The notes under the pieces were generated by a model. The model saw only the letters and a list, made by a program, of their open reading frames with translations. It made no database searches and had not been told where the DNA came from. 64,000 nt of DNA from Desulfosporosinus nitroreducens (GTDB taxonomy: Bacteria > Bacillota > Desulfitobacteriia > Desulfitobacteriales > Desulfitobacteriaceae), in contig NZ_JAMHFY010000001.1 of NCBI RefSeq assembly GCF_023897015.1, positions 248,001 through 312,000 of the forward strand, given 5' to 3'. The stretch's first letter is position 1. Each line of letters begins with the position of its first letter. The position numbers and the translations under genes are program-made. Below, piece by piece: positions 50,972 to 60,301 of this stretch.

Positions 50972-51490
50972 TTACTCACCTGTGCAGTAATAGATTTGTA
51001 AAATAGCTTCTCCACCTGCTTCACTTAACACCGCCTCTTGAACATGAATACTGATTCCTTGCATTTTCTCAAGCGCTGCGAGAGATCTGGCGATTCCTGG
51101 CCATTGACCAAGTAAGCGCAAGTTAACTAAAGCATAATCAATCCTTGCACCTTTACCGGCCTCTCTCCGCTCCCCAAACCGTTCAACATTTAACGAAACC
51201 ACGTCCACGCCCAGATCTGCAAATGTGTGCCGACACAACTCAATCATATCGGGCAGCTGATCCATTGTGGGAATAATGGTATTAGGCTTTGTCTCTCCCT
51301 TTCTTAGTACATCTTGCCAGTGAGCCTTTTCTTCCTGTAAGGAGCCCAGTCGCATATAAGCTGGTTGCCAAAGAGCCAAAAATGCACCCGCAATACAGAT
51401 CAAAACCCCTGCGAAGATAACCTTTAAAGTACGCCGGGATAGACGCTGCCAAAAGGGATATATAGAAAGGGGGGGGGGGGATTTAATCAT
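50972..51490 (-). CDS. pilO: PilO-like pilus assembly protein
   Basis: 172 residues from the ATG at 51490 (GGGAGG 6 nt upstream). A single membrane helix at about 22-45, a short coiled coil and a ferredoxin-like domain, the PilO layout. Codons 4-8 lie in a run of twelve C, giving SPPPL. Slippage in that run would shift the frame right after the start. Partner of the PilM-PilN protein encoded directly upstream (overlap 8 nt). Confidence 0.8.
   Translation of the reverse strand: MIKSPPPLSIYPFWQRLSRRTLKVIFAGVLICIAGAFLALWQPAYMRLGSLQEEKAHWQDVLRKGETKPNTIIPTMDQLPDMIELCRHTFADLGVDVVSLNVERFGERREAGKGARIDYALVNLRLLGQWPGIARSLAALEKMQGISIHVQEAVLSEAGGEAILQIYYCTGE
51469..51480. repeat. Homopolymer of 12 G (C on the coding strand)
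   Basis: Twelve consecutive G at codons 4-8 of the pilO-like gene. It is the longest homopolymer of G or C I noticed in the window. Confidence 0.95.
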
Positions 51491-52922
51491 AGTTGCCTCC
51501 CTGTTTTGCATTTAAAATAAACTCGACATTTTTTAGGGCTGTCAACTTATAACTGGACAAAGAGGGGGCTTCCCATCCTAAGGCCCGCAAACTGTTAATG
51601 ATCCCTTGAACACTTTTGGAGTCATTTGCACTTCCGTGAACAGACAAACTCCCTTGCTTAAAGATGATCTGCTCAATCTTCAGTTCTGCGCCCTCCAACT
51701 CCTGAACCTGAGCCAATCTCTCTCCGATTTTTTCCGAGTGTATACTCACCTTATTCCAAGCCGACGTGAGAGCTCCTTGTTGTCGATTCTGCTCCTCAAT
51801 CCCGGCACCTTCAGTTGATAGCTGTGTTATTTCCTCTTGCAAATTCAATGCCCTTTGACAGAGGGATAACCAAATCAAAGTTCCTGCTATTAAAAATACC
51901 GCGGCCAGAAAGACTAAACCCAGATAGGTCTTCTTAACCTTCTGCTTGGCAACAGGCTGACACCATAGGTTAAGCCCCGAACGATCTGAAAAGATTCGCT
52001 GGCCATACCCCATCGTCACCTCAGCAAATCCTTTGTTATCCTCAAGCAATTTCTGCCAAGAATCAGGAATATCCTTTAGCATTGCTTGTTCAACCATTAA
52101 GTTATGGTTTGAAGCGGCTAACGCCTGAGCGAGTTGGGCAATTTCGGGCCCTCCACTCCAGACCAAACGTTTTAAATTATAGTCTGGTTGCTGGGTCCGG
52201 TGGTATAAAAGAAAGCGCCCGACTTCGTTTTTCCATTCATCAATCCGCCCTTGTTCGCGACCCTCATTCGCACTTGCATCTTTAGATAGAAGAGAAGGTA
52301 ACGACCGTACACTTTTTGGGACCACTCCTCGAAATAAGGCCATGTGTATACTCCCTGAATCTCCCTGCAGGTATAGCACATCTTTGTCTGCTTCAAATCC
52401 CAAGGCTTGACCCAAGACAGAATAAGCAAAATCTGCTCCACTAACGCTAAAGCCCGCTTGTCCAAAAATAAAGGCATACTGTTCTAGTATGCTTCGACGT
52501 GTTGCGCCTAATAAAACCTGTAGGCCCTTATGCTTTTCTTCAGAAATAACAAGGAAATCATAGAGTAAATCTGATCTTGCAATCGATATTTCTTCATCAA
52601 CCAAGAGAGGTATTGCTGATTTTCGATCGTATTTAGAAAGCCAAGGCAGGGTATATGACCCTATGAATCCTTGTTGCAGAGAAACAGCTAAGTGTGCCTT
52701 CTGGCAGTTGCCTGGATGTTGCGACCGATAAGTCGATAAAATGCCTATTAGGGAGTTTTCGTCTCGTACAATTCCCTGTTCAATAATTCCGGTCGGAATT
52801 GGAATGCGGTCAAATTTGACCACTGAAGAATTATGAACCAGTTTTCTAAACAGAGGGATGGAAAAACAAAACCCTCGAATCTCTCCATCAGTCACTTCAA
52901 AGACCATGGAACTTTTTCGCAT
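51483..52922 (-). CDS. PilM-PilN fusion pilus assembly protein
   Basis: 479 residues, AAGGGGG 7 nt before the ATG. The N-terminal 310 residues are an actin-like PilM domain (LYLQGDSGSIHMALFRG, LKRLVWSGGPEIAQLAQAL). A membrane helix at about 333-355 (LGLVFLAAVFLIAGTLIWL) leads to a PilN-like coiled coil and periplasmic-type domain (IIFKQGSLSVHGSANDSKSV). In Gram-negatives PilM and PilN are separate proteins that bind each other; here they are covalently joined. Upstream of the PilO-like gene. Confidence 0.85.
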   Translation of the reverse strand: MRKSSMVFEVTDGEIRGFCFSIPLFRKLVHNSSVVKFDRIPIPTGIIEQGIVRDENSLIGILSTYRSQHPGNCQKAHLAVSLQQGFIGSYTLPWLSKYDRKSAIPLLVDEEISIARSDLLYDFLVISEEKHKGLQVLLGATRRSILEQYAFIFGQAGFSVSGADFAYSVLGQALGFEADKDVLYLQGDSGSIHMALFRGVVPKSVRSLPSLLSKDASANEGREQGRIDEWKNEVGRFLLYHRTQQPDYNLKRLVWSGGPEIAQLAQALAASNHNLMVEQAMLKDIPDSWQKLLEDNKGFAEVTMGYGQRIFSDRSGLNLWCQPVAKQKVKKTYLGLVFLAAVFLIAGTLIWLSLCQRALNLQEEITQLSTEGAGIEEQNRQQGALTSAWNKVSIHSEKIGERLAQVQELEGAELKIEQIIFKQGSLSVHGSANDSKSVQGIINSLRALGWEAPSLSSYKLTALKNVEFILNAKQGGNYD

Positions 52923-52966
52923 TTAAGCACCCCCTTAAAATGAGGTTCGATTATGGTGCATAAATA

Positions 52967-53755
52967 TTATCTTATCCAAGTCCAGTACCAGTCAAAGATT
53001 TGGGTTCCCCATAATAATGTAAATATTGCCCCTAAGGCCAGATAGGGCCCAAAGGGAATCTGCTGCCGAAAGCGCTTTTGACCTGTGATTAGGAGAAAAA
53101 TTCCTGCTAATGCTCCAATAAAACTTCCGCTAAAAACTGACAGAAAAATTGCAGGAAACCCTAAGAAGGCACCCAAGGCCGCCACCAACTTGACATCTCC
53201 CAGACCCATTCCTTGCGGATAGGCCAGCGCAATCAACAGGAACACCCCCCCTGCGCCCAGAGCACTAAGCACACTCTCCCAGCCGCCAGGGCTTCCCGGT
53301 ATAAGAAAAGCTCCTAATACTCCAATCCCCAAAAGGGGAAGGGTAAGAACATCCGGCAGACGAAAGGTATCTAAATCAATAAAGGATAAAGCAATCAACG
53401 CTGCTACGAAAGCTAGGTTTAAGACTAGTCGCGCTGGGTGGACCCCTGAATCAATACTAACGTAGGCGGTCAAAAAGAAAAGGATTCCTGTTAGGAGTTC
53501 AATGGCCGGATAACGCCAAGAAATACGTGCCTGACATTCACGACATTGCCCTTTTTGAATTATAAAGCTAAGCACAGGAATGAGTTCCCAAGGCCGTAAA
53601 GCATGTCCGCAAGCAGGACAATGAGAGCCTGGCGATACGATAGATTCCCCACGGGGGACACGATAAATGACTACATTCAGAAAACTTCCGATTATGAGTC
53701 CCAGCAACATTGAGAGTATTGAGAGTTCTGCAAGCCCTGCCGTCATACTCATCAT
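52967..53755 (-). CDS. pilD: Prepilin peptidase (type IV leader peptidase)
   Basis: 262 residues, six or seven membrane segments. N-terminal zinc-type cysteine pairs CPACGH and CRECQA (methylase-domain loop), catalytic aspartates in SFIDLDTFRLPD and GLGDVKLVAALGAFLG. It removes the leader of the prepilins in this cluster and methylates the new N-terminus. Confidence 0.95.
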   Translation of the reverse strand: MMSMTAGLAELSILSMLLGLIIGSFLNVVIYRVPRGESIVSPGSHCPACGHALRPWELIPVLSFIIQKGQCRECQARISWRYPAIELLTGILFFLTAYVSIDSGVHPARLVLNLAFVAALIALSFIDLDTFRLPDVLTLPLLGIGVLGAFLIPGSPGGWESVLSALGAGGVFLLIALAYPQGMGLGDVKLVAALGAFLGFPAIFLSVFSGSFIGALAGIFLLITGQKRFRQQIPFGPYLALGAIFTLLWGTQIFDWYWTWIR

Positions 53756-53857
53756 GAAGTATCATCCTTTCTGGTTGCACTTCTGCTTCCATCCAGCTAT
53801 AAATATTAAACGCACTCGTGCTAAATATGGGAATTTACTTGCCTATTAATTAAATTA

Positions 53858-54355
53858 CTAATCAACAGAAGAGGTCCATAGGATTTCTTTTAACTCCCCA
53901 TCATACGCTCGAACTTCTGCGGCCAAACCGTTGCTGGCCAGATAGATCATGATTATATTGGTGGGCTGTGAAGTGTCCGGAATGACAAGCACCGTTTCAT
54001 CTGTTTTATCTGTATCAGCCGCATCAAGGGTTTCCACTCCAAAACCTTCATGCCCCGCTGCCACCTGTTGTGTGGTGGCTTTGTCCAACTTACTTATGTA
54101 ATTAGGAATAAACCCGGCAGCAGTTAGCACACCATCATCGTCCTTCAAGTTTTTTGGATATGTTCCATTTTCAACTTGATATCGATCTAAGGCGGCTTTA
54201 ACTTGGTGCGCTGTCGCCACATCTGCTTTTTGCCGTGCGTTTGCTGTACTTGACACTAATTTGGGGATCGCTATAGCTGCCAGCCCGGCAATGATAATGA
54301 TCACGGCCAACACTTCGATTAGGGTAAATCCTTTGTCCCGTTTGAGATAATTCAC
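53858..54355 (-). CDS. Type IV pilin (PilA-like)
   Basis: 165 residues from the GTG at 54355, which AAGGAGG precedes; a longer frame includes that site. Leader of nine residues, then cleavage before FTLIEVLAVIIIIAGLAAIAIP with Glu5 intact. The C-terminal part is small and Asp/Thr-rich (EGFGVETLDAADTDKTDE). Possibly the major pilin: it lies with pilC and pilD. Confidence 0.92.
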   Translation of the reverse strand: MNYLKRDKGFTLIEVLAVIIIIAGLAAIAIPKLVSSTANARQKADVATAHQVKAALDRYQVENGTYPKNLKDDDGVLTAAGFIPNYISKLDKATTQQVAAGHEGFGVETLDAADTDKTDETVLVIPDTSQPTNIIMIYLASNGLAAEVRAYDGELKEILWTSSVD

Positions 54356-54517
54356 ACTTTTCTCCTCCTTCATCTTAAATAACCCCCTCTTCATCAGATA
54401 ATCTTAAGTAAAGCTAAACTTATCCGTGATCATAAGCCTGCCACATACTTAACTCCAAGATATTTTTCTGACCTCAGGCCTCTGACTTCCGCCTTCTGCC
54501 TTCTGATTTCCGGTCTG

Positions 54518-55723
54518 TTATTCAAGATGTGAACTGAGATCAAAGACAGGAAGCATGACCCCGCCAGCAACAAGGCTGATCAGCCCAGCTAAAGCAAGAA
54601 TCAAAACAGGTCCAAGCATACGCATTAAACGATCCAGGTGTTCCTCGAGTTCACGACGAAAAATCCGCGTGACATAATGCAGCATCTGATCCAGTTGACC
54701 TGCTTCCTCGGCAATTCCTATCATTTCAGCCCCTTCCTTGGGAAAAATTCCACTCGAACGCAGCAAAGGTGCCATTCTCTTTCCCTGACGGACATTTAGT
54801 ACGAGACGGTTTGTCAACGCCAGCATCTCAGGGCTGCGCAACGATCCTGCTGTGAGACGCAGAGCTTCCAACAAGGGAATTCCAGCACCTAATAAGCGAG
54901 CCAACATTCTGCTAAACTGAACTAAATCCCGAAGACGATAGACCTTTCCGATGAGTGGAGCGCGACCCAGCAAGTTGTCTAAACGAATTTTCCAGTGATC
55001 CGGGCTCGTAAATTTCAGAAACACCAGACCACCGCATACTAATCCAACAACCCCCCCTAAGAAAAGGGGAAGTTTTTGACTGCCGGCAAAAATGACTCTA
55101 GTCAAAAAGGGTAATTCAGTGGCACCTACACTTAAAAACAGTTTTTCATACATAGGAAGAACCCACACGGAAAGAACATAAAGTACCAGGATAACGGCAG
55201 AAAACAAAAGCATTGGATAGGCCAGAGCAGCCTTAGCCTTTTGCTGATAAACCTGTTCCTGATCTAACTCATCTGCCACTTCACTGAGAGCCTTTCCGAC
55301 AGTTCCCGTGTATTCCCCCGCTTTAATCATGGAGAGTACAAATGCGTTAGGGGAAGGATTCACAAGAGCTAAAGCTTCTGATAAGTCACTGCCTGATTCC
55401 ACTCGCTCCTTAACGCTTTTCCATTGTTCCTGCTCAAAAGATCTTTTCTCTTCAGGGGAGGTCATCATTTCCAAAGCCTGAAGTATGGGAATTCCCGCTT
55501 CTAATAAGGTAGCTAACCGACGAGCGAAACTGCTCCACTTTAAATTAGCTCTGGCCGGTAATAATACGTTCTTCCAATTCAGGGTTGCTCGAACCCATAC
55601 GGGGAAGTATCCTGCCTTCCTTAAGCGGGTTTGAACCTCAGTACTCTCATCACCCGCCCATGCTCCGTGCCGGATTCTTCCATTTAAGTCGACAGCTTTC
55701 CATAGAAAATACTGCCTGCTCAT
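54518..55723 (-). CDS. pilC: Type IV pilus inner-membrane platform protein PilC
   Basis: 401 residues with two T2SSF domains (FARRLATLLEAGIPILQALEMM; FSRMLARLLGAGIPLLEALRL) and membrane segments at about 165-190, 215-235 and 370-395. It anchors the pilus motor. ATG overlaps the pilT stop by 4 nt. Confidence 0.96.
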   Translation of the reverse strand: MSRQYFLWKAVDLNGRIRHGAWAGDESTEVQTRLRKAGYFPVWVRATLNWKNVLLPARANLKWSSFARRLATLLEAGIPILQALEMMTSPEEKRSFEQEQWKSVKERVESGSDLSEALALVNPSPNAFVLSMIKAGEYTGTVGKALSEVADELDQEQVYQQKAKAALAYPMLLFSAVILVLYVLSVWVLPMYEKLFLSVGATELPFLTRVIFAGSQKLPLFLGGVVGLVCGGLVFLKFTSPDHWKIRLDNLLGRAPLIGKVYRLRDLVQFSRMLARLLGAGIPLLEALRLTAGSLRSPEMLALTNRLVLNVRQGKRMAPLLRSSGIFPKEGAEMIGIAEEAGQLDQMLHYVTRIFRRELEEHLDRLMRMLGPVLILALAGLISLVAGGVMLPVFDLSSHLE

Positions 55724-56766
55724 CTCCTCATGCAGTCAGGGCTCTGCATCTTTTCCTGAGCCACCTCGTAAGACACTAGACCCCTTTGCACTAAATCCAT
55801 AATTGCCTTATCCATAGTTTGCATTCCTAACTTGGCATTCGTTTGGATAACCGTTGGAAGCTGATGAGTTTTGCCTTCCCTTATAAGGCTGCGAACCGCT
55901 GGCGTAGCCATCATAACCTCGATAGCGGCCACTCTTCCTTGCTGATCTGCTCTAGGAAACAATTGTTGAGACATAATTCCCTGTAATACTGCCGCCAGTT
56001 GCACGCGAATTTGCTGCTGTTGGTGAGGTGGAAAAACATCAATTATCCGGTCCACCGACTGGGTGGCGTCATTTGTATGAAGCGTGCTAAAAACCAAGTG
56101 CCCAGTTTCAGCGGCTGTAACAGCGGTAGCGATAGTTTCTAAATCCCGCATTTCTCCAACCAAAATTACATCCGGATCTTGACGCAAAACAGCTCGAAGG
56201 GCATTCGTAAATGAATGGGTATCGTTACCAACCTCCCGTTGATTGACTAAACTCAGTTTATGTCTGTGTAAATATTCGATCGGATCTTCAATAGTCACGA
56301 TGTGGCAAGCCCGTGTTCGATTAATATAGTCGACGAGAGATGCTAAAGTAGTTGATTTACCACTTCCGGTTGGGCCAGTCACTAGGACTAATCCTTTATG
56401 CAGTTTAGCCAGCTCAATACTTACTGGCGGAAGTCCTAACTCTTCCGGACTGGGAATGACAAAAGGAATCAAGCGAATAACTATTCCGATAGATCCTCTC
56501 TGACGAAATATATTGACCCGATAACGTCCAATACCTGCCAAACTATACGATAGGTCTAATTCTCCATATTCGGCAAACCGTTTGGCTTGCTTTTCATTCA
56601 TTAGAGATTGGGCAAAATTATTTAAATCTGCCTGAGAAAGTTTTTCCAGCTGATTTTGAACCAGTGAACCATCAATACGTAAAACCGGCGGGCTCTCCAC
56701 TGTCAAATGAATGTCTGACGCCTTTTTCTCTCCAGCCAAAAGCAAAAGTTCTTTTAATGAAAACAT
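55720..56766 (-). CDS. pilT: Pilus retraction ATPase PilT
   Basis: 348 residues. Walker A GPTGSGKSTTLASL, Asp box RACHIVTIEDPIEY, Walker B QDPDVILVGEMRD, His box TGHLVFSTLHTNDA and the PilT-type AIRNLIREG-like VRSLIREGKTHQL. Powers pilus retraction and twitching. Immediately before pilC. Confidence 0.96.
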   Translation of the reverse strand: MFSLKELLLLAGEKKASDIHLTVESPPVLRIDGSLVQNQLEKLSQADLNNFAQSLMNEKQAKRFAEYGELDLSYSLAGIGRYRVNIFRQRGSIGIVIRLIPFVIPSPEELGLPPVSIELAKLHKGLVLVTGPTGSGKSTTLASLVDYINRTRACHIVTIEDPIEYLHRHKLSLVNQREVGNDTHSFTNALRAVLRQDPDVILVGEMRDLETIATAVTAAETGHLVFSTLHTNDATQSVDRIIDVFPPHQQQQIRVQLAAVLQGIMSQQLFPRADQQGRVAAIEVMMATPAVRSLIREGKTHQLPTVIQTNAKLGMQTMDKAIMDLVQRGLVSYEVAQEKMQSPDCMRR

Positions 56767-56781
56767 CTCTTCCGTCTCCTC

Positions 56782-58479
56782 TTATCCTTGTATTCCGGAT
56801 GTAACACGCAATACTTCCTCCACGGTCGTAAGTCCTTGGATTACCTTAAACATCCCATCTTCAAAAACCGTAAGCATCCCAGAAACCATCGCTTGTTGTT
56901 CAATGTCTCTGGCATTTTGCATAGATAGGACGAGTTCTTTAATCTCCTGATTATACAGCAAAAATTCATGTACCCCAATCCTGCCTCGAAATCCAGTCCC
57001 CAGACAATCCGGGCATCCCACAGCACGATGCAGTTGGTCGACTGACCCCGGTAAACGGAGTACCCTTTTCTCCGCCTCAGAAACCTTATACTTAATCTTA
57101 CAATGTTCACACAACCGGCGCACCAGGCGTTGAGATAATACCCCACTGACCGCTGAGGCTAAGAGATAGGGCTCTACCCCCATATCGATGAGCCGAGCTA
57201 AGGCCTCTGCTGCCGTATTAGTATGTAACGTTGATAAAACTAAATGTCCGGTAAGGGAAGCGGTGATGGCGATTCTCGCTGTTTCTTCATCACGGATTTC
57301 TCCAATCATGATCACATCCGGATCTTGACGCAAGATATGTTTTAACCCAACAGGAATGCTGAGCCCTGCGGGAAGGTTAACTTGTACCTGATTCACCCCA
57401 GACAGTTGATATTCGACAGGTTCTTCAATTGAAATTATATTTTGCTCCTCAGCGTTTAATTCTCTGAGCAGGGCATAGAGGGTAGTGGTCTTGCCGCTTC
57501 CCGTTGGACCCACGACCAGTATCAAACCATTGGGACGTTTCAATAAGGCTTGTACTCCCGTCTCAACCTCTAAGCGCATTCCCAGATCATTAAGCGGACG
57601 CTGAGCCATCTCCGGGTCTAAAATTCGTACAACTATTTTTTCCCCATACACAGTAGGCATCGAGGACATTCGCAGGTCAACACACCGAAAACCTGCGTTA
57701 AACGTCATTCGGCCATCTTGAGGAAATCGCCGTTCTGCGACATCCATTTGAGCCATTACTTTCAGGCTGGAGACAATACTCCGAGCGGCATTGGCCGAGA
57801 GATCATGTTTTCTAATAAGTTTACCGTCAATTCGGTAGCGCACAACAAAAGCACTTTTACGGGGTTCCCAATGAATGTCGCTAACTCCCTGCACGACAGC
57901 CTCGTGTAACACGGAATGAACGAATTTAAGGGTTGGTGCCTCGTCCTCTTGGGAATCTAACTCAGCAGTCTCGGAAAACTCGACCGACCAAACGCCTTGA
58001 TTTTCCAAAACATCCTCTGCAAGGTTTGCCAGACGGGCGACGGATTGTTCTACCGTTAAACACTGTCGAATTGCAGCCTCAATTTCTTCCTTCATAGCAT
58101 ATACAGGCTCAATTTCCAGACCTGTAAACATTCTGACATCCCGGAGGGCCCGTTCATGGGTGGGATCTAACATGGCGACTCTCAAAACCCCGGAATACCG
58201 TTCAAAGGGGATGAGCGTGTAACGGCGAGCAATTTCTTCAGTAATTAGACCTGCTACAGCAGGGTCAATTGCGACCCTGGTCAATTTTACTTCTGGGATC
58301 CCCAGATATTGTCTTACAGCCTCTGATAAGCCAGCTTGGTTTAACGCACCCATACGCACAAGCGTATCCCCAATTGGTTCTCCGGCCTGCAAGGCTAATT
58401 CTAACCCAGCAGATAATCCAACTTTATTAAGAAAGCCATTAGCTACTAAAAACTGACCAAATTCATGATTGTTTTTCAT
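56782..58479 (-). CDS. pilB: Pilus extension ATPase PilB
   Basis: 565 residues from the ATG at 58479; a start 17 codons earlier would overlap the upstream gene. N-terminal MshEN-type region (KNNHEFGQFLVANGFL), Walker A GPTGSGKTTTLYAL, Asp box and Walker B QDPDVIMIGEIRD, and the tetracysteine zinc site CEHCK and CPDCLG near the C-terminus. Drives pilin assembly. MshEN domains can bind c-di-GMP, a possible link to the GGDEF-EAL protein. Confidence 0.95.
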   Translation of the reverse strand: MKNNHEFGQFLVANGFLNKVGLSAGLELALQAGEPIGDTLVRMGALNQAGLSEAVRQYLGIPEVKLTRVAIDPAVAGLITEEIARRYTLIPFERYSGVLRVAMLDPTHERALRDVRMFTGLEIEPVYAMKEEIEAAIRQCLTVEQSVARLANLAEDVLENQGVWSVEFSETAELDSQEDEAPTLKFVHSVLHEAVVQGVSDIHWEPRKSAFVVRYRIDGKLIRKHDLSANAARSIVSSLKVMAQMDVAERRFPQDGRMTFNAGFRCVDLRMSSMPTVYGEKIVVRILDPEMAQRPLNDLGMRLEVETGVQALLKRPNGLILVVGPTGSGKTTTLYALLRELNAEEQNIISIEEPVEYQLSGVNQVQVNLPAGLSIPVGLKHILRQDPDVIMIGEIRDEETARIAITASLTGHLVLSTLHTNTAAEALARLIDMGVEPYLLASAVSGVLSQRLVRRLCEHCKIKYKVSEAEKRVLRLPGSVDQLHRAVGCPDCLGTGFRGRIGVHEFLLYNQEIKELVLSMQNARDIEQQAMVSGMLTVFEDGMFKVIQGLTTVEEVLRVTSGIQG

Positions 58480-58483
58480 GCCC

Positions 58484-58867
58484 TCACCAATGCAATTCCT
58501 GATAACCCTTGATGACCCAAGTTCCATCAACTAACTCTAACCGCTCCTCAATTCTTCGAACAGCTAATCCGGAAAGTCCTTTAGACGTCACTTTATACTC
58601 CCCTCCACTAAACTCAATTAGGATATCGACCTGACCAGTATCAAATGACAAACTCCCCTGCCGCAGTTCCGGATTAACCAGCAAATGGGCTTTAGCCCAC
58701 TCAATCCCTCCCTCAGCAATGTATAGGGCTTGTCTGCTTTGAGTTTCACGTTTTACCATGCGGTTCTCTGCATTGCCCTTTAGATAGACCTCCATCCCCA
58801 ATCCCGAAAACAAGGTTAAAAGCAAGAGAACGAGAAGGCTCAAATAACCTGATTGATTTTGCACCAT
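58484..58867 (-). CDS. PilX-like minor pilus protein
   Basis: 127 residues from the ATG at 58867. The frame runs back into the preceding gene without a start signal. Begins SGYLSLLVLLLLTLFSGLGMEVY, a hydrophobic helix without a class-III cleavage motif, then a helical and beta domain (RQALYIAEGGIEWAKAHLL) typical of PilX-type proteins. Probably a minor, low-abundance pilus component. Confidence 0.7.
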   Translation of the reverse strand: MVQNQSGYLSLLVLLLLTLFSGLGMEVYLKGNAENRMVKRETQSRQALYIAEGGIEWAKAHLLVNPELRQGSLSFDTGQVDILIEFSGGEYKVTSKGLSGLAVRRIEERLELVDGTWVIKGYQELHW

Positions 58868-58890
58868 TATCTTGGGAACTCTTCTATTAA

Positions 58891-59418
58891 TCAAAGTACG
58901 GAGGGTATTTGTGGTGCAGTAGAATATACCCGTGGTCTGATCAGAGTTTGCCAAGAAGCAATTTGCCCATCGACGCTTGCTTGTAAGAAGATTTTCCACA
59001 ATCCCGGTTCCACCTCCGCACATTTCCATCCAATCATACAGCTCGCCACCGGTTGGGAAACTCCAGCATGTCTCCAATAAAGATCTTTCTGTCCATCATG
59101 ATCTAAATCATCGATAAAATAGGAATCAAGCGTTGGCAAAGGGTTAGAATCATCTGCTAAGGGTAGCACCTTCAATACACCGGGATTTGTCCAGCTTGCA
59201 GTTTCAGACATGCGAATTGCATCGGAGACCGTCTTTCCAGCCGTCATGACGGCATAATGTGCTTCCAAGTGATTCTTGAGAGCACGCGCTCCACGCCATT
59301 GATCAGTAAACAGCCGCATCGCAGTCAGTAAGAAAATGCCGGAAATCAATAAGGCAACTAACACTTCCAAAAGGGTTAACCCGCATTCTGAATGATCCGT
59401 CCACCTATTCAACTGCAT
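58891..59418 (-). CDS. PilW-like minor pseudopilin
   Basis: 175 residues. Prepilin motif CG then LTLLEVLVALLISGIFLLTAM with Glu5 present. The globular part contains DDLDHDGQKDLYW. It overlaps the preceding gene by 14 nt. Part of the minor-pilin set that primes assembly. Confidence 0.82.
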   Translation of the reverse strand: MQLNRWTDHSECGLTLLEVLVALLISGIFLLTAMRLFTDQWRGARALKNHLEAHYAVMTAGKTVSDAIRMSETASWTNPGVLKVLPLADDSNPLPTLDSYFIDDLDHDGQKDLYWRHAGVSQPVASCMIGWKCAEVEPGLWKIFLQASVDGQIASWQTLIRPRVYSTAPQIPSVL

Positions 59419-59830
59419 AAAGACTCTCCAACTTATATTGATAAGGGTTTCCCCGTTCCATCCAAATTACTTCTACACTTACTTTCAACAGTTGGGGGGT
59501 GTCATGCCATTCTGAACATATTATCCAACGGAATTTCCCATCCGTTCCTTCTATCGCTCTGCCTGGGATACAATTACGGTCAGCGATATTATCGCTCCAA
59601 TTATGGACTGCCAAGTGATCCATTGTCGCCTGCGCCAGATTAGCCCCCTCCATAAGGGTTGTGGCCCGGCGAGATTCAGAAAGCGCCCCAACTGTCAATT
59701 CGAAAAGAACACCAAATCCTAAAGAGAAAAGAAACAGGGCAAATAATACATCAAATAAAACATAACCCTTCGCAGTGCCGATGTTATTACTTTTTGGGAT
59801 GCTCCCTCCCCCTTTCATGGTTTCATTCAA
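59405..59830 (-). CDS. PilV-like minor pseudopilin with Asp5
   Basis: 141 residues. Leader then cleavage KG before YVLFDVLFALFLFSLGFGVL. The usual Glu5 is Asp, and the first residue is Tyr rather than Phe. The rest has Cys residues in NCIPGRAI and IICSEW. The start could be Met1 or Met5; no strong ribosome site is seen. Confidence 0.78.
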   Translation of the reverse strand: MNETMKGGGSIPKSNNIGTAKGYVLFDVLFALFLFSLGFGVLFELTVGALSESRRATTLMEGANLAQATMDHLAVHNWSDNIADRNCIPGRAIEGTDGKFRWIICSEWHDTPQLLKVSVEVIWMERGNPYQYKLESLYAVE

Positions 59831-59890
59831 GCTTTATCCATTTCCCACAAAAAACCATATCATCTCTTTAAGTTAACGAACGTTAGATCA

Positions 59891-60301
59891 TTAATTAGCC
59901 GAGGAGTTATCGACTCGCCCCGACGAATCAAGCTGGTAACTCTGTTCAAAGTTAAATGGATTGATTGGTATTTCATTAAGGTAGGGACCATGCCAATCAC
60001 TCATGCCCTTTTGATAATATACTAAATCAGTTACATTGTGTGGATAAGTTCCGACATCAATCTTGTAAAGTTGGGCAGCTCCTTCGATTCTTTGGATGTT
60101 GGCCCGATTCATTTGCAAGCGAACATTTTTAGAGGCTGAACCGTAGTAAGGGGTAAATGAGGTTAGAACAACTCCCATAAGGAAAAGGACGACTAGAACT
60201 TCCCATAATGTGAAACCTGATAGTCGCGACTCGTTATTTCTCTTCAAGGTTATTCTTCTTGGATAATTCACGCTTCTCAATTCTAAACTCACAACTTTCA
60301 A
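59891..60301 (-). CDS. Type II pseudopilin-like protein (GspG/PilA type)
   Basis: 136 residues. Leader of about 28 residues, then SG before FTLWEVLVVLFLMGVVLTSF. The region YKIDVGTYPHNVTDLVYY then WHGPYLNEIPINPF is the GspG-type calcium/loop pattern. First gene of the pilus operon in transcription order. The last base of the frame is close to a 390-bp gap with no gene. Confidence 0.85.
   Translation of the reverse strand: MKVVSLELRSVNYPRRITLKRNNESRLSGFTLWEVLVVLFLMGVVLTSFTPYYGSASKNVRLQMNRANIQRIEGAAQLYKIDVGTYPHNVTDLVYYQKGMSDWHGPYLNEIPINPFNFEQSYQLDSSGRVDNSSAN

Noticed and set aside
59405-59830. Asp5 instead of Glu5 as evidence that the PilV-like gene is broken
   Set aside because: The frame is intact, and other acidic residues at this position are tolerated in minor pilins.
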